A DNA stretch of 64,000 nucleotides, from NCBI GenBank assembly GCA_021234155.1, contig JAJEKV010000013.1, positions 9,716,031-9,780,030 of the forward strand. Direction: 5' to 3'. The notes under the pieces were generated by a model. That model did not search any database. It saw nothing but the letters and a program-made list of their open reading frames with translations, and was not told where the DNA came from. Source of the DNA: Isoetes taiwanensis. Its lineage: Eukaryota; Streptophyta; Lycopodiopsida; Isoetales; Isoetaceae. The position numbers and the translations under genes are program-made. Below are positions 46,600-59,182 of the stretch, piece by piece (the stretch's first letter is position 1; every line of letters starts with the position of its first letter).

Positions 46600-46617
46600 T
46601 ACCTTGATAAGATTTTT
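46600..46617. repeat. Target-site duplication of the L1 insertion, right
   Basis: TACCTTGATAAGATTTTT, identical to 45950-45967. Confidence 0.9.
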
Positions 46618-47989
46618 GTTTTCTCAAATGAGGCTATACTAAAATATTCTTAAGTACGCAGATTATTCATGTTTGAGCCACATATTACCCACTGATTTGC
46701 ACACCAAAAGGATGACATACTTGCACTTAAAGGTTACAAATTCCACTTGGAGTCAAGATTCCAGCTCACGTTACATGGTTGGGATAAACATCCTCAGCCC
46801 AAATTTATCATAGATCCGGAGTTTATTACATGGCTACCTACTTAAAAGCTTGGATTTGGATATTGCGTGGTTATTTTCTTTTATTTTGTTTCATTATCAT
46901 TATATACAAGAAATTTATTGTCGCCCCCTTTTACTGATTCACTTACAAGGTTTCTTGGTGGTTTTAGAAAATATCTTTCAAACAAGTTCGAAAGAATTGA
47001 GTTATGAGCTTAAACAAGAATTAATAGATAGGAGATATTTAGTTTTAATCAAAAAACCTCCAAAGCAGTAGAGTAATGTAGTTTGCTCTCATAGAATGAT
47101 GCACATACTGATGCATAGCTCAGATTTTGTTTTTACGACATGTACAGTGAATTGTTTTGGTAATTTGTTTGTTGAATTGTCTGTTTACATGGCAGTTTCG
47201 ATATTGATTTTTGAACTTTAATAACTACATCCATGGTGGTGGTGGCGGCGGTGGTGGTGGTAGATTTTTTGGCAAGTATGTTTCTTTGATCTGCTTTTGT
47301 TCGATAAATTATTATGGTCCAACATGTCTAATGTCTAAATAGTTGTAGAAATGTAACAACTTTTAGCTCTATGAGTAACTTTTATGCTTAAGACACATTT
47401 CCGTGCGATAGGTAGCAAAACCTCACCGCATCAAAATAAATATCAATATACTTTAACTTCAACGAACATGTACATGAACGAAATGTAGCAATATTCATCT
47501 AGCTTGCACTTCTAGTCATCAATTATAGTCCTATCATCAAAGTGAAGTCATGTAAGCAACAGGAAGCACGAACGATCCTTAGCTAATTTTTAGGGAGGGA
47601 TTTTTTCGTATTTCTTTATATACATTGCATCATTACCTATAAATTCTACCATTAAGATAAAGTCCTGCAAGAAGCAGTAAAAGGAAGCACAAATGATCCT
47701 TAGCTGATTTTTGGAGACTAGTTTTTTTCATATCTCTTATAGACACTGCAGGCTACCTGCCAAAGAATAGCATTGTTTAGGAAAATGTATAATGGCTAAA
47801 TCACAGTCATTGGGACATCTTAAAATACGCTCAAAACCATAGCATCCTAACCATTAGCTTGAGATCCTTAAATTGAAAATACTGAAAGTATAGATGTATC
47901 GTGAAAACCAAAATTTAATTATCAAATACACTATGGTTGATTCCGTATTAGCACATTTAAACATGTTCTTTCATGGTGTCTCTTCCACG
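46618..47989. other. No gene; one diverged tandem duplication, GGT-rich tract, possible CACTA-like end
   Basis: Two units of roughly 120 bp (about 47,535-47,655 and 47,656-47,765) share AGGAAGCAC.A.GATCCTTAGCT. A GGT/GGC run is at about 47,233-47,262. TACAAGAAATTTATTGTCGCC at about 46,905 resembles the CACTA-type terminus at 2,787 but has lost its CACTA start. Confidence 0.4.
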
Positions 47990-48300
47990 ATATGCAACCA
48001 GACCCTAACGCTTCTTCCTTTTTTAAGGGCTTATTAGAATCATGGCAAACAGTTAAAGTATTATTTCATATCAACCCAGTTGTTTATGCTCAGTTGATAA
48101 CACCTTGTTGGTGGATCCTCTTCGATGATAATGCGTCACTTTGCTTTACTGTCCATCCATTGACTTGGCAATGTTGGAAACTGGCTGGAGTCTTCACAAT
48201 TGTAGCTTGTGATGACTCGGGCCATTTGTTGATATGGGAGGCTTTCCAATCAAAGTTGGCGATTTGATAGAGCCCTTTGGCAAAACATTGCTGACTCTCT
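47990..48300 (+). mobile_element. L1-type LINE fragment
   Basis: PNASSFFKGLLESWQTVKVL, then TPCWWILFDDN and HPLTWQCWKLAGVFTIVA, parallels the L1 at 12,140-12,350 (PNASPFLKGLLAAWETVHTL, then PLTQRRWRAAGVLTVSA). It is the segment between reverse transcriptase and zf-RVT of the same L1 family. No ends were found. Confidence 0.7.
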
Positions 48301-49974
48301 ACAACCTAACCTGCCACAATAAGAGGACATCTTGGTGTTGATTTGTCAAGGAGGTTCAGGAATGCAGACTTATGAATTCTATGTATAAGCTACTTGTTGA
48401 CGTTGATATTCTTAGGTAGAAATGGTGTCCTTGGCATTTAAGGCGATGGCAAATTGGCGCAACTCTACCACCATCTTGGTGATACATGACTTCCCAATAG
48501 CTGCACAAATAGAGATAAATAATTCAATGGTAAGAAGGATATTTCTCTTTCTTGCAAAGCCCCGCGAGTATGTTACAAAAGCTCATAGGAATTTGCATCA
48601 AACCGGTACAGATTCCAATCCTAATATAGCTCCTCAGCCTTAGAGTAATGATAATGAGCAATTATAGTAGAATAAGCTATAATCACCATGCTATAAAATG
48701 CCAGATCAGTCTGGTCCTTAAGTAATTCTTGTACGCAAAGATCATAAATGATTTGAACCAACTGCAAATAATATTAATCACAGAAGCACTTGCTATATGG
48801 CTATTTGGATGTCTGCTACATTTATGTTGCTGGGAACTAAAGTTTTCATAGTTTCCTATATTTAAGAAAGTTGTTTCTTGGTTTCCTACATTTGAAAAAG
48901 GTTGTTTGTTGCTCATTTGATCTTTCTTTTTGTCAATTTCGTAATGCTCTTTCTCTGTCATGTTTCTTAAAAAAAAATCTTCAAAAGTATGTAATGATGA
49001 TATAATCATAATATCAACTTATAGAAAACAGAGGATTGCAGAAGGAGTACCTTTGCAAAAATTATTAACTGCATAGTAAAAATTTATAGCATTGTGCAAC
49101 TTTATACTTCAGTAATGCGCGCAATTTTGCGTAAATTGCTTAATTATGCTTATATGTGTTTATTCAATCTCACGAAGATTCTATTTGTTAGGAGCTGGGT
49201 TGGATTGCAAAGAGCCAATGAAAGCAAAGAGCCAACGAAGTCTTCAATACTTATAGTGCTTATATTAACATGAGACAAAATTCTAAGCCACAATCATCAA
49301 CGTGGTTAGATACGCTAAAGGAATAAAAGATTGACAGAATATGAGACTATTTATAATAATGTGTTGCATAGCAGACACCATCTTAAATACTATTACATAT
49401 TAGACGGGAGCAAATCATCGAAATGGGAGCAGAAGGAATATTTCCTAAAGATTTTTTTTCCTTTTGTTAAAGAAGGGAGTAAATTGAGGTAGAAAAAAAA
49501 AATCAGACATGAATTTGTATTTTGCACCCTCCCTAAAACAGGTCCTTTTTTTTTTTTTTTGCGCAAAGTGAGAATTGGCTACATTAAAATCACACTTTTT
49601 CATACAAATAAGATTTTCTTGAAATGTATTTTTAGTGAGAACTCGTGTTTTTAGTGAACATAGCTTTTAATTGAAAATAAGAGTGAAGTATTAATTGAAA
49701 TAGTAGTAGCTACAAAATTCGAAGCTAAAATCTTTATATTCAAATGCAAAATTTACAGTATTTTCCTAATGCTCAATTATATGCAAAAGTGTGAGGAGTG
49801 ATGAGAGAGAGATCAAGCACATGATCATATTCATGTACACCTTCTTTGTCACCTTCACTTTTTCACTATCATTTGAGGAATATGGAATGTGGAAGCTGGG
49901 CTTGCTACATCTTGTAATCTATGCTTTCAACATAAGCAATGTCTGTATAATACTTTTGTCATGTCTATTATGAA
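48301..49974. other. No gene recognised
   Basis: AT-rich sequence with homopolymer runs (A at about 49,493, T at about 49,547). The open frame at 48422-48643 has no family signal and may be a continuation of repeat sequence. Confidence 0.4.
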
Positions 49975-49998
49975 CAGAATAGAATAAAATAGAATAAA
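49975..49998. repeat. (GAATA)n tail next to a Helitron end
   Basis: GAATAGAATAAAATAGAATA is a decayed pentanucleotide tail of the type seen at LINE 3' ends, directly abutting the Helitron CTAG terminus. Confidence 0.6.
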
Positions 49999-49999
49999 A

Positions 50000-50027
50000 C
50001 TAGTAAAGGTGCCCAGCATTGCTGGGC
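50000..50027 (-). mobile_element. Helitron 3' end, third copy
   Basis: On the minus strand GCCCAGC-AAT-GCTGGGC is followed by ACCTTTA and CTAG, then T. The stem differs from the other two copies (GCCCGGC) by paired changes on both arms, so the hairpin is kept. Confidence 0.6.
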
Positions 50028-53000
50028 ATAAGTTAAAAACATGTAAACAATGTTCAACCCTAACGGGTTAGTTTTTGCAACATTGTAAATCTGAATTTGC
50101 AGACCACCTTCACATTCTTTATTTGTCTATTTGCCATGCCTTTATACTGGTGCAATAAATCATGAAATATCCATGCAATACAATGTATGATAATTCTACT
50201 TCTTATAATTGCAAACATTGCCATGTTAAGAGCAACAATTGGATTGTTTTTTATATTCCATGAAGATAGCAAGTTGACATGAAATAATTACACATTAGAA
50301 CATTGGTAGAAACAATAGGAAAGAGTATCTTTGCATTCGAAACCTCAACGTGAAACCTAAAACCTAAGTATCCTTGGTCTTATCTGTTTAATAATGTCAT
50401 AGCTTTCCAAGAAATATTGGAGATTCATATGTAGCGCAATTGCTTGTTTGGAAAGTTTCAGGTAGTTTTACTTCAATCCCAGACATTGCAGTCAATGTGA
50501 AATTCTACATTCATTCAGTAATTCTCCCTTTCCAACAGACATGATGCTTAAGTTAGCTATGTGGATAGGTCTCTTTTTATATATCTAACTCATCAATTTA
50601 TATGCCTTGATGATAGATCGGCTATTGGAAACAGTTTGAATGAAACATTATAACTTCTGTCTCTCACAAAGTTTGGTTCTTGCTCAATTTAATTTCAACA
50701 ACATTACTAACGTCACATTTGGTCATCTTGATATCAATGTTACGTAAGTTCTTGAAATATGTCTAGCTTTCTTAAGGATAGTATTAAAATAAATCACAAT
50801 CCCTAGACTATAGGATTTTTATTGTAATAATGTCATTTTATTCGTTTGTGCAAGGCTTATTGGAAATCCTGTGTGAAATTCTAATAGTAAGCCATCTTCC
50901 AATGTGTGGTACATGAAAAACTTCTAGAACTGTATCTTCTTCCACTGTGTGGTGAGTGAAAAACTTCTAGATCTGTATCTTCATCCAAGTCATTGTGTGC
51001 ATATGTCTTCCTTCACTAAAGCTAAATAACCTTATAAATGAGCTACAAATGAGCTTAAACTGCGATGTGGTGAACTATGGGTTAAAACTGCAAATCTTAC
51101 AATTAAGTGACGAATTGTAGCCATGGTGTATTTATTTCCAAATTGGAATGATTCTTTAAGTGAATGAGTTGGAGAGAATTTTTGCTTTAAGGCGGCAGGA
51201 TGAATGAACAATTCCGTTGAAGTTATGGCCCATATTCCCTTGAGCTATTATCGCAATACCACGTTCTAAGCACTCTGCTCTTTTCTAATTTAATTGATTT
51301 ACTTTATCTTGTAGATCCTTGATATACATACTGCATTGCCTTTTCTCCCTTTAGGCAGAAGCATAAGTAAATACAAAACCAAAGCAGAAGAAAGAACGCT
51401 TCTTATTTACAGGTATTCTTGTGCCTGCACAGGTTCATGAGCAGTTAAAAGGGGCAATGAGAGGACATGGCAGTTAGAAAAGGTATTGATTCTACAGCAT
51501 GAGGACTTTAGAAATGTCCTTACCTTTGTCATGTGCAGGCGTATAAAGGGACTTTTACAACAGGAGAATAGATTGCAATAAAGAAAGCTGAGGTCAAACT
51601 GCAACATAAGCATATGTTCCCATAATCCGTGTTGAAACATGTGTCTTATTTCCATCCTTGGCGAGGGCCAAAGTCAAAAAGCATTGTAGCACAAACCTGT
51701 AACAAAAACAAAAACTCATTTGCTTCTAGTTCTTCAAACTGGAAAAAGGTCCAAAAGAATATTAAATGTTCCAGACCTTGTGTGACGCAGAATGCAACCT
51801 TCATCCTTACTGCCCATGTTAATGGCAGGGCACTTTCTGGATCCCACAAAGTGCATATCAGTTCAAGTTAGAATATGCATGATATAATATGTGACCTACT
51901 AATTTCCACAAATCTAAAGCAGAAACTTCAATTTTCAAAAATGAGAAGGTCTGATGTTTAACGCTACAGAGAAATCTAGGAGAATGAGCATCAAATAAGA
52001 AAAACCTAAGAGATTAACAATTGTAGTGCCATGGTTTCTCGAGGTTTGCTCGCCATGGCCTACTGCAAGAACTGATGGATGCAACCAAAGCACTGATGAA
52101 GATCATCCGCAAGAAATAAGACACAGAGACTGGCTTTGCTCAAAATAAACAATTTGATAAAATAATCCTGATAACCTATTCAACCTATCAGAAGCAACCC
52201 ATTCAACTATCAGAAGCAATGCATGAGCTTTATTTGCCTAAAGGCATTGGCTACAATACAAAGTAGACTATAGAGCTCATCAGTCAATTCATATGCCTCA
52301 ATACATGTCCTTGTTTCATTGAAAGTTGCAGCAAGAGATCTGTGTCTCCTAAAAAGAACTCATGCTTTCAAGTAGCCATGCTCAAGCATTCACTTGCTTT
52401 ATATCCAAAATAAGCGCAGTGGCACTACTCCATGTTTTTTTTATGTCCAATGTGAGAACAATACATCTAAATGTCTTTCTGTAATGACTTAGTTTCACTT
52501 CTTTCCTTACAAATGCAAAGCTGCATGATGAAAGGAATCCAACATTTCTCACCAACGAATGTTTCAAGATGGATTGCGCATCTTTGCGATCCAAAAATGC
52601 GTTTTGATTCAGCTCCAAAGCACCTGAGAAAATATGATTAGCCTCTCGGCATGTAAATAAAAAATTTAAGACAAATATATCACAAACAAACAGAATCTAA
52701 GACTTCTTACCAAGTGCCCAACAGCTGTAGCAAAAGAAAGCTTCCATAACTCGCCAACAACCCTGAAATTTGCATTAAAATTAGTAACCCCAACCAAAAT
52801 CAAGAGAACAGTATAAAATAGCAGCCTACCAAGCCCGCAACACCAAGAACCACTTCTGAATTCCTCCAAATCGATTCTATATAATCACAAACTTGCAAGG
52901 AGGTGGATCTATGTAGGACCTAGGTCGAACGATCAACAGCGTCTGATCTATGGCGAGATGCTACTTCTGTAAGAGGTCGGGTGCCATAGCAACAGAGATT

Positions 53001-53900
53001 TGTACAACATGGCCGACTCCGAGACTACATAACTGAGGGAAGCGAGCTCAATCACGACTGCGGCAAAGTATTCTTGTGCCAGAACCTCCATTTTTGCCGA
53101 TTCTATTCAAAGGCACCTGTTTGGGCTTTCATGGCATGATGAGTCTGGTGCCCTAAACTGTTGTAAAGGAATACAACCATTACGTTCAAATGATATCTGC
53201 CTTCTGATGCTCAAAATAAATGCAGAGCTTCTGCAGAGGCATTTAAATTGCAGAAAGAAACAATGGCATCCATTTCAAATCAGCTCCTAAGAATGCCAAA
53301 GCCATGGAAATCTATGAGATCAATACGGCAATACCATTAGATATTTGATAGCACTATTAGGATTGCAGACAAAGAACATCCAGGGACAGAATCTGCATCG
53401 GGCATTCACCTAGGAGAGGATGCTGCATCCAGTAGCATTGTATTTACCTAGGGAGGAGTTTTTCGTTGGTTGAAGACGGGACATCACGATTCACGAACTT
53501 GAGGACACCGGACTCTTTTGGCCTTCTTAGCAACCTTGGATATTTCGTAGCCACCGACAGAATGTAGAGGAAGCTGGCACTTCAACTAAGCAGCTTCAAA
53601 AACAGCTAAGCAGCTAGATCATGTGCCGGATTCGCTAGGTTTGGTTGTATCAAGCTATCCTTCTCTTCCAGAAACTGAAATAAGAAGGTTAGGCGAAGGA
53701 AACCATACTCAAGAGGCAACGGTGGTTGATTTCTCCTAGATCATGTGCCGGATTCGCTAGGCTTCGATGGTCTGCAAGGAGAAAAAAGGCATAAACCCTA
53801 AATGAGCAACCCTAACAAAATCAAGGACCGTCCAAAAAAATTTAAGAGAAATTTGGGCCGTCGAAAGTTTTAGGGTTTTATTCACACATACACTAAAACT
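50028..53900. other. No gene; short duplications, possible PPR scrap
   Basis: A 51-bp direct duplication lies at about 50,890-50,985 (GTGTGGT...GAAAAACTTCTAGA.CTGTATCTTC). The minus strand at 51,760-51,660 reads FEELEANEFLFLLQVCATML, which resembles one PPR unit. A 26-bp direct repeat (CTAGATCATGTGCCGGATTC...) occurs at about 53,613 and 53,738. Confidence 0.4.
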
Positions 53901-54165
53901 TTATAATATAGGATAGGTTTTTAGCATTTTATAATATAGGATAGGTTTTTAGCGTCCACGGAGACCAACTGGCCTATGGGACCCAAACAAAAAGAGATAA
54001 GATAAGATAAGATAATTTTTTACGTCCACGGGAACCCAACGGGTTATGGGACGGCACATGCAAGGGCAACAGCCCATCTAAAACTTCTTGGGGTCTAGGC
54101 CCCATCACCAAACACAATAACCAAATATTAAAAGGCTACCAAGAATAAGATAAGATAATGCTAAT
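53901..54165 (-). mobile_element. Two nested LINE 3' ends, minus strand
   Basis: The outer copy ends GGTCTCCGTGGACGCTAAAA at about 53,955 and is followed by two 31-bp units (CTAAAAACCTATCCTATATT...). The second copy ends GGTTCCCGTGGACGTAAAAA at about 54,022 with a (TTATC)n tail (53,996-54,014) lodged beside the first. Each has its own short tandem tail. No coding part remains. Confidence 0.65.
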
Positions 54166-55700
54166 GCTAGTAGAATTTTTATGCTTCTAAAATTATCTAG
54201 ACATAGCCACCCAAGGATTGGAAGGCCATTGATCTAGAATAATTGCCGCCTCCCCATATTAATTGCCCATTTCTTTGCAAAGCGGTCCGCCTCACCTTGC
54301 AAAGCTCCTCCTTACGGTTACACAATTGAAGAGGGGAGAGGTCCTCCCATCTTGAGAAACTAGTCCCTCCGAGGTGGTTTCCATGTCAAGAACATGTAAG
54401 CGCTAAGAGTGTCTTGAAACCAACCAAAAAGATGGCGAGGACGACGTCTTGCCTTGGCCCCACCCTAGTAGCTTTAAACAACTCCACCAAAACCTTCACA
54501 TGCATGACATCGATTGAAAAATGCAAAGTAAAAAAGATCCATATCGTAAAGGGCATCATCTTTCCTCCGCAACCCCTATAATACGCAAGTTGAGGCTCCT
54601 AGTAACGAGAAGATACCGAGGGAGCCTGCTCTCGTCATAGCGCCAAGCATCAAGGCTCCCTCGGGTCCCCTTTGGGATTGTGGAGATGTCTGTACGCCCA
54701 CTTCAACATGTTCCCTTTCCAATGTCTGCACTTCCGCTTCAACATAATGTTTCTTCGGTGGCTGTAATTCTGTATCTAGTGTCTGTACTGAGGCATCACT
54801 TGTGTCTTGTGTCTGCTCAAGTTTCACTTGAGCAGCAAGTGAAACTTATTAGTATTATGTCTATTCAAGAATAGGGTAAATTTAACTTTTAAAGCGATTG
54901 TGGAACATTTAAGTGAAACTTTTTCAAGCATGTTGTTTATCCTAGAATATCATGAGCGAAGCATTTGGAGCATTTAATTGATTGTAGATTGAGTGAAAAC
55001 ATTTGCAATGTCCGCACTTGAGGGTTCTTGAGATTTTTATGCTCTGTTTATTTTTTGTAGTGGTTGTTACTAGTAATGTAATAACAATTTGCAATCTGTA
55101 GTTGCCCAACCTTAGAGGTATTCTTTATAAACATTGTTACGCATTAAAAAAGTTGTTACCGCATTGACAAGAACAAGAAACTAGCATGTTGCGATTTTCT
55201 AACTGTCCAAACAAAATCTAAGATGTGGAGATATTGGTCGAAAGATAATTCTTTTGTGAACCATCCACACAAAATCTAAAAATGTGGAGATATTTGAGGA
55301 AAGAGGATATTGGATTTTTCTTTTTCTTTTCTGAAGGACGACAATCTATTATTAAGAAAAATCAAGATACATGCAAGGGACCTATGGCATGGGACTCAAA
55401 ACTTGGAGGATACTGGATTTGAATTAGGGCACCCAATTTGCATTCTATAATACAAATCTCAGTACACATCCTAGTCTAAAATAACAATTGTAGAAATGCT
55501 GGCCAAAATACAGATATTGGTTTTGAATGAGGGCATTCCGGAATACACATCCCTTTACATTTTATATTTTAAGTATCAAATGTAGGGGATACCGGGAAAA
55601 CAGGGCGAGATGGGATACTCGGGCCACCTGATTTGTATTATGGAAGACACTTTTGTATTCCGGAATAGCTTCAAAGTTTTGGCAGATGAGATTAGGGAAC
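54166..55700. other. No certain gene; VQT-repeat open frame and a palindrome
   Basis: The minus strand at 54,827-54,576 encodes three spaced VQT motifs (ASVQTLD, EVQTLER, GVQTSPQ) in an acidic context. They could be part of a protein that binds dynein light chain-like partners, or chance. A perfect 11-bp-arm palindrome (AGTTTCACTTG, AGCAG, CAAGTGAAACT) lies at about 54,819-54,845. Nothing else is recognised. Confidence 0.35.
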
Positions 55701-55713
55701 GAAATTTTAGAAA

Positions 55714-56523
55714 ATGGAATTTGATTGCGTTCAGCCAGTATTCGACTTCTACAATCCTTTTCGGTTTAAATTGAGTCTGGTAAGGAAAAGTTTTGGCAAA
55801 GGTTTCAATTCCTTTAGTTTTTATCCATATCCAAGCTATTCAGCTCTGAGATTTTTTCACTTTGTTATGGTGGAGCTAGCACATGGTATGCAGTTTGGTC
55901 GGATTTTTGTGAGGCTCTTCAAAAGATCATAGTCATTAATTGTTATAGTATGTGTTTTTTTCCCTGTGGAAATATATACACTCCTTAGGTCTCTGTCGTA
56001 TCTGTTTTTTGCTCTGAAAGGGTATTTGTGCTTAAGATCTTGTGATTTCTGTTAATCGATTCTTCGCTTTGCTTGTGACTCACCTCTGGAAGGGTACATT
56101 TGTGTCTCAAATTTGCAGGATGGGGCTCTTAAACTTGGTCGTGTGCTTAAAGAATCTTGGCATCCACAACTACCTAAAATAGCAATTTATATTCTGAAAG
56201 ATAGTGGAGTATTTAGGTTCTTAGAAGGATTTGCGAATTCAAATGGGTTAGAGATTTTGCATTGCAAGTGTTGTGGGCTTAATCTTTGTGAGTGCTATGC
56301 ACCCAATCCTCAGTATTGCTCGATTATAGGTAGGAAATATTCAATCCTTTACTTGTTCTGTTGCTTTATCATTCTAAGCATTTCACTTACGCCAGATGAT
56401 CCTTTTCTTGTGTCGTCATATGCACACTATAGAACTGCATTCTACGACATTGATTGGAAGGAGTTTCAGAGAGCAAGGCATGTACAAAAATCCGGCATGA
56501 TCTTGTCACAAAGAGATCAATGA
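55714..56523 (+). CDS. Unrecognised split gene
   Basis: A central exon is well supported: acceptor CTCAAATTTGCAG at 56,119, then 210 bp to the donor TTATAG|GTAGGA at 56,329. It encodes GALKLGRVLKESWHPQLPKI, IYILKDSGVFRFLEGFANSN and LHCKCCGLNLCECYAPNPQY. Paired cysteines (CKCCG, CEC) suggest a small metal-binding or disulfide module. A later stretch (DDPFLVSSYAHYRTAFYDID, 56,396-56,520) may be the next exon, ending at TGA 56,521. An open frame at 55714-55932 (FDFYNPFRFKLSLVRKSF) may be an earlier exon. I do not recognise the family and the exon joins outside the central exon are uncertain. Confidence 0.35.
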
Positions 56524-58322
56524 CTGATGGAAAAGGCCTAAGAGTGCATCCCCATTAGACCGAAATAGATCTCTTCCTTTGCTTCGTGGCGAATAAGGAC
56601 GAAAATCAACGTGCTTCCTCTTCCTGGTTTTAGCCTACATGGCACAGAAAACTTATTTGATTTAGGAAGTTTAGCCTACTTCCGAAAAACTTAAATTGAA
56701 ACTTACTTTGTCTTCTAGCAGAGAACAATTTGTCCTCTTGCAATAATTTTGTCTTCTTGCAAGATCTCTATTGAGAATTCTTTTGTCTTCTTCTGGTGGC
56801 GAAATCAGGTCGCAATAGGAATGGGTGTTCTTGATTTGTCGATGTGGAAGAGGAGGAAAAACCCAGTTTTGCCCTAATGGGGATGCACCCTAAACCAAAA
56901 TTTAACATTTTGTGAGTCGTCATGCGTGGCTCTCTCCATGCGTAGCTTTCTATCATTGAGAATGAATTTTGATATTTCTTCTTTTCTTTCCTTTTTTGGG
57001 TCTCGTTCCTCCCCTTGTTATATCCATTTGTTTCTTCCAATTATGTAATGACCAGTTGTTGCAAATTACACCATTATTCTGCCAACATTATAAGGCGGAA
57101 TAGAACTCTATTTTTCTCCAAATTTTAAGAAGCGGCGCCGTTTCCCTGTCTAGTTTACTCCTCCAGCTCTGTTCTGCTCCAGCCTTACCGGAATCGCCAT
57201 ATCCTATCCTCTGCAGAGATCTTGATATTGGAGTCTCGCACTAGACCACTTTTTCCGTATTTTTTTGGTGTTTATACCAACATGCATTCTGCACCAACAC
57301 ATATATGGTAGAAAAGGTCTTACAACGACTTTATTTCCACCCCAATCTGTGAATATGCCAGTTCTACAAAATCTACGGTAGCAAGGATCAGATTGCATGG
57401 CAGGATTCGCTCCTGAAACTGAAATTCCAGAGGATTGAATCCTTCGCACAACAGCTACTTTCAATAAGGACTGTTTTTGCTATTTACAAGGGCTTTGGAC
57501 TAGATATTGCGCCTAATGTGGGCATAATGTGCTATGATTTTGCTTAAAAACAGGAAAGAGAGTAATAGTTGTGCATTAGTTGAATTCCAAAAACATTGAT
57601 TGGGCATCTGCAACAAGCATTGATATGCCCTGAGGAAGCGAGAATGCAGCAGCAAAATAGGGCTTCTAAGGTCACATGGTTGATTGGAAATTTGCAACAA
57701 TCGACCATTACATTCGATAATTTACACTGGTCAGGCAAAAGACTCGGCATAGCACTCCGTTCCGAGTGCTCCACCAAGTCTGACGGTGCCGCTAGAGCCT
57801 TTACAAGGCGTAATGATCCTCCCAATGGAAATTACTTAGTAGATAACTTCCATTTTTTGGGCTTTTCTAGATAGAATATTTAAGTTTCCTGTATTTGCCT
57901 AGATGAAACTTTGCATTTGTTCCTGTGATAATTTTTCAAACAGTTCTCTATGTACCACACAAATTTTGTCTTGTCCCCAGAGGGCTACTTTCACACTGTA
58001 ATTTGCAATACAAGAGACTTAGGCAATACGAAACTGAATTATTTTCTTCACTACATTGCTTGGGACAATCCACCAAAATAGCCTTCAATGTTTTTAACGA
58101 TGCAGATAGAAGTGGTATTGGTGTTGAAAGATTCTTGGCTAGGTTGTTGGCCCTCTGCATTCCAGCTAGTCATTTTCTTTCTTCTTCTTCTTTTCCTTTT
58201 TTTCTCTTGATCTTGGTTAGAGTCGAAGGTAGGCAAAGCAAGATTTGGCATGTTGGGTCTAATTTAAACACAAGGTGTGGTGAAGGTGATTTCAAATATG
58301 ATTCCCAATTTGTTTCCAGAAT
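56524..58322. other. No gene recognised
   Basis: Several open frames of 70-134 codons occur on both strands, none with a family signal. The longest (57925-58329, plus) contains DADRSGIGVERFL, which looks slightly like an EF-hand loop but lacks the flanking helices. Confidence 0.35.
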
Positions 58323-59182
58323 AGAATAAATGGACTAGCACAGTGGCCATCCTCTTGGCAGCACACTTGCAGACAGGAGAACCAGGGAGGCGAGTCCAGC
58401 GTGGTAGACTATGTATTGGTAGCTGAGCAAGACATGCATCTCGTCAAACATTTTCGAGTGGGAACAGATGGTAGGGATGAGGAGGTGGACTCAGACCACC
58501 TGCCGCTCTACTTGAAGCTGGTGTGGCAGGTTGCTCAGCCACCTGTACAACACCTCCTCGCATGGCCCAGCTCAGACTGGATTATGAGCACGCTCATACT
58601 TACTTCCAGATGCTTACAGAGGACCTAGCAAGCATCTCATAGTGCTCAACACTAGAGCAGCAGGTAGGCAGGCTCATTGACGTCCTCGGGGTTGCTGCAG
58701 AAAGATGTTTTGGGAGAAGCTGCCCCCGGCAAACCTCGAGAGCTATGACCTTTCCCAATAACTAGTGATTTGATGCTGAGTGCAAAGAACGCAACCAAGT
58801 CACAAATCCTGCTCTATGCCCGGATGCGGTCAAGCAATATCGTTTTTTCATTAAGACTAGAAAGGCCAGGTACATTGCGGCCCATCAACAAGAAATGTTC
58901 TTCCTCCTGGAACGTCATCCCAAGACCTCCTGGTGAAGAGTGCTCAGAACACCCAGTGCTGCCCACAGGAAACATTACTCTGGACCAATGGGGACAATAC
59001 TACAACAGCTCTACAATCCTGAAGGTTGCACGGGCGGCATTACACCCGTAGCAGGGCCCGGTGCTGGAAATCACAGAGGCGGAGGTAGCGCAGGGGCTGC
59101 AGCGTCTCGCCAATGGAAAAACGCCAGACCTCGATGGCATGCAGACGCAGTTACTCAAGTAGGCAGAACCATCCATAGCACC
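58323..59182 (+). mobile_element. LINE family A, second copy, left part (endonuclease and linker)
   Basis: The plus strand reads SSVVDYVLVAEQD and DSDHLPLYLKLVW, the C-terminal end of the endonuclease. WFDAECKERN-like and TRKARYIAAHQQEMFFLLER follow, the linker to the reverse transcriptase. The part ends at DLDGMQTQLLK, where the LTR element was inserted. The frame is broken repeatedly. The 5' end of the element is missing. Confidence 0.8.
59178..59182. repeat. Target-site duplication GCACC, left
   Basis: GCACC precedes the LTR and is repeated at 61493-61497. Confidence 0.85.

Noticed and set aside
53800-53830. Telomeric repeats (CCCTAAA-like) near 53.8 kb
   Set aside because: Only two isolated AACCCTAA strings occur, with no tandem array.
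57925-58329. An EF-hand protein
   Set aside because: Only a weak DADRSG-like loop is seen; the flanking helices and a second hand are absent.
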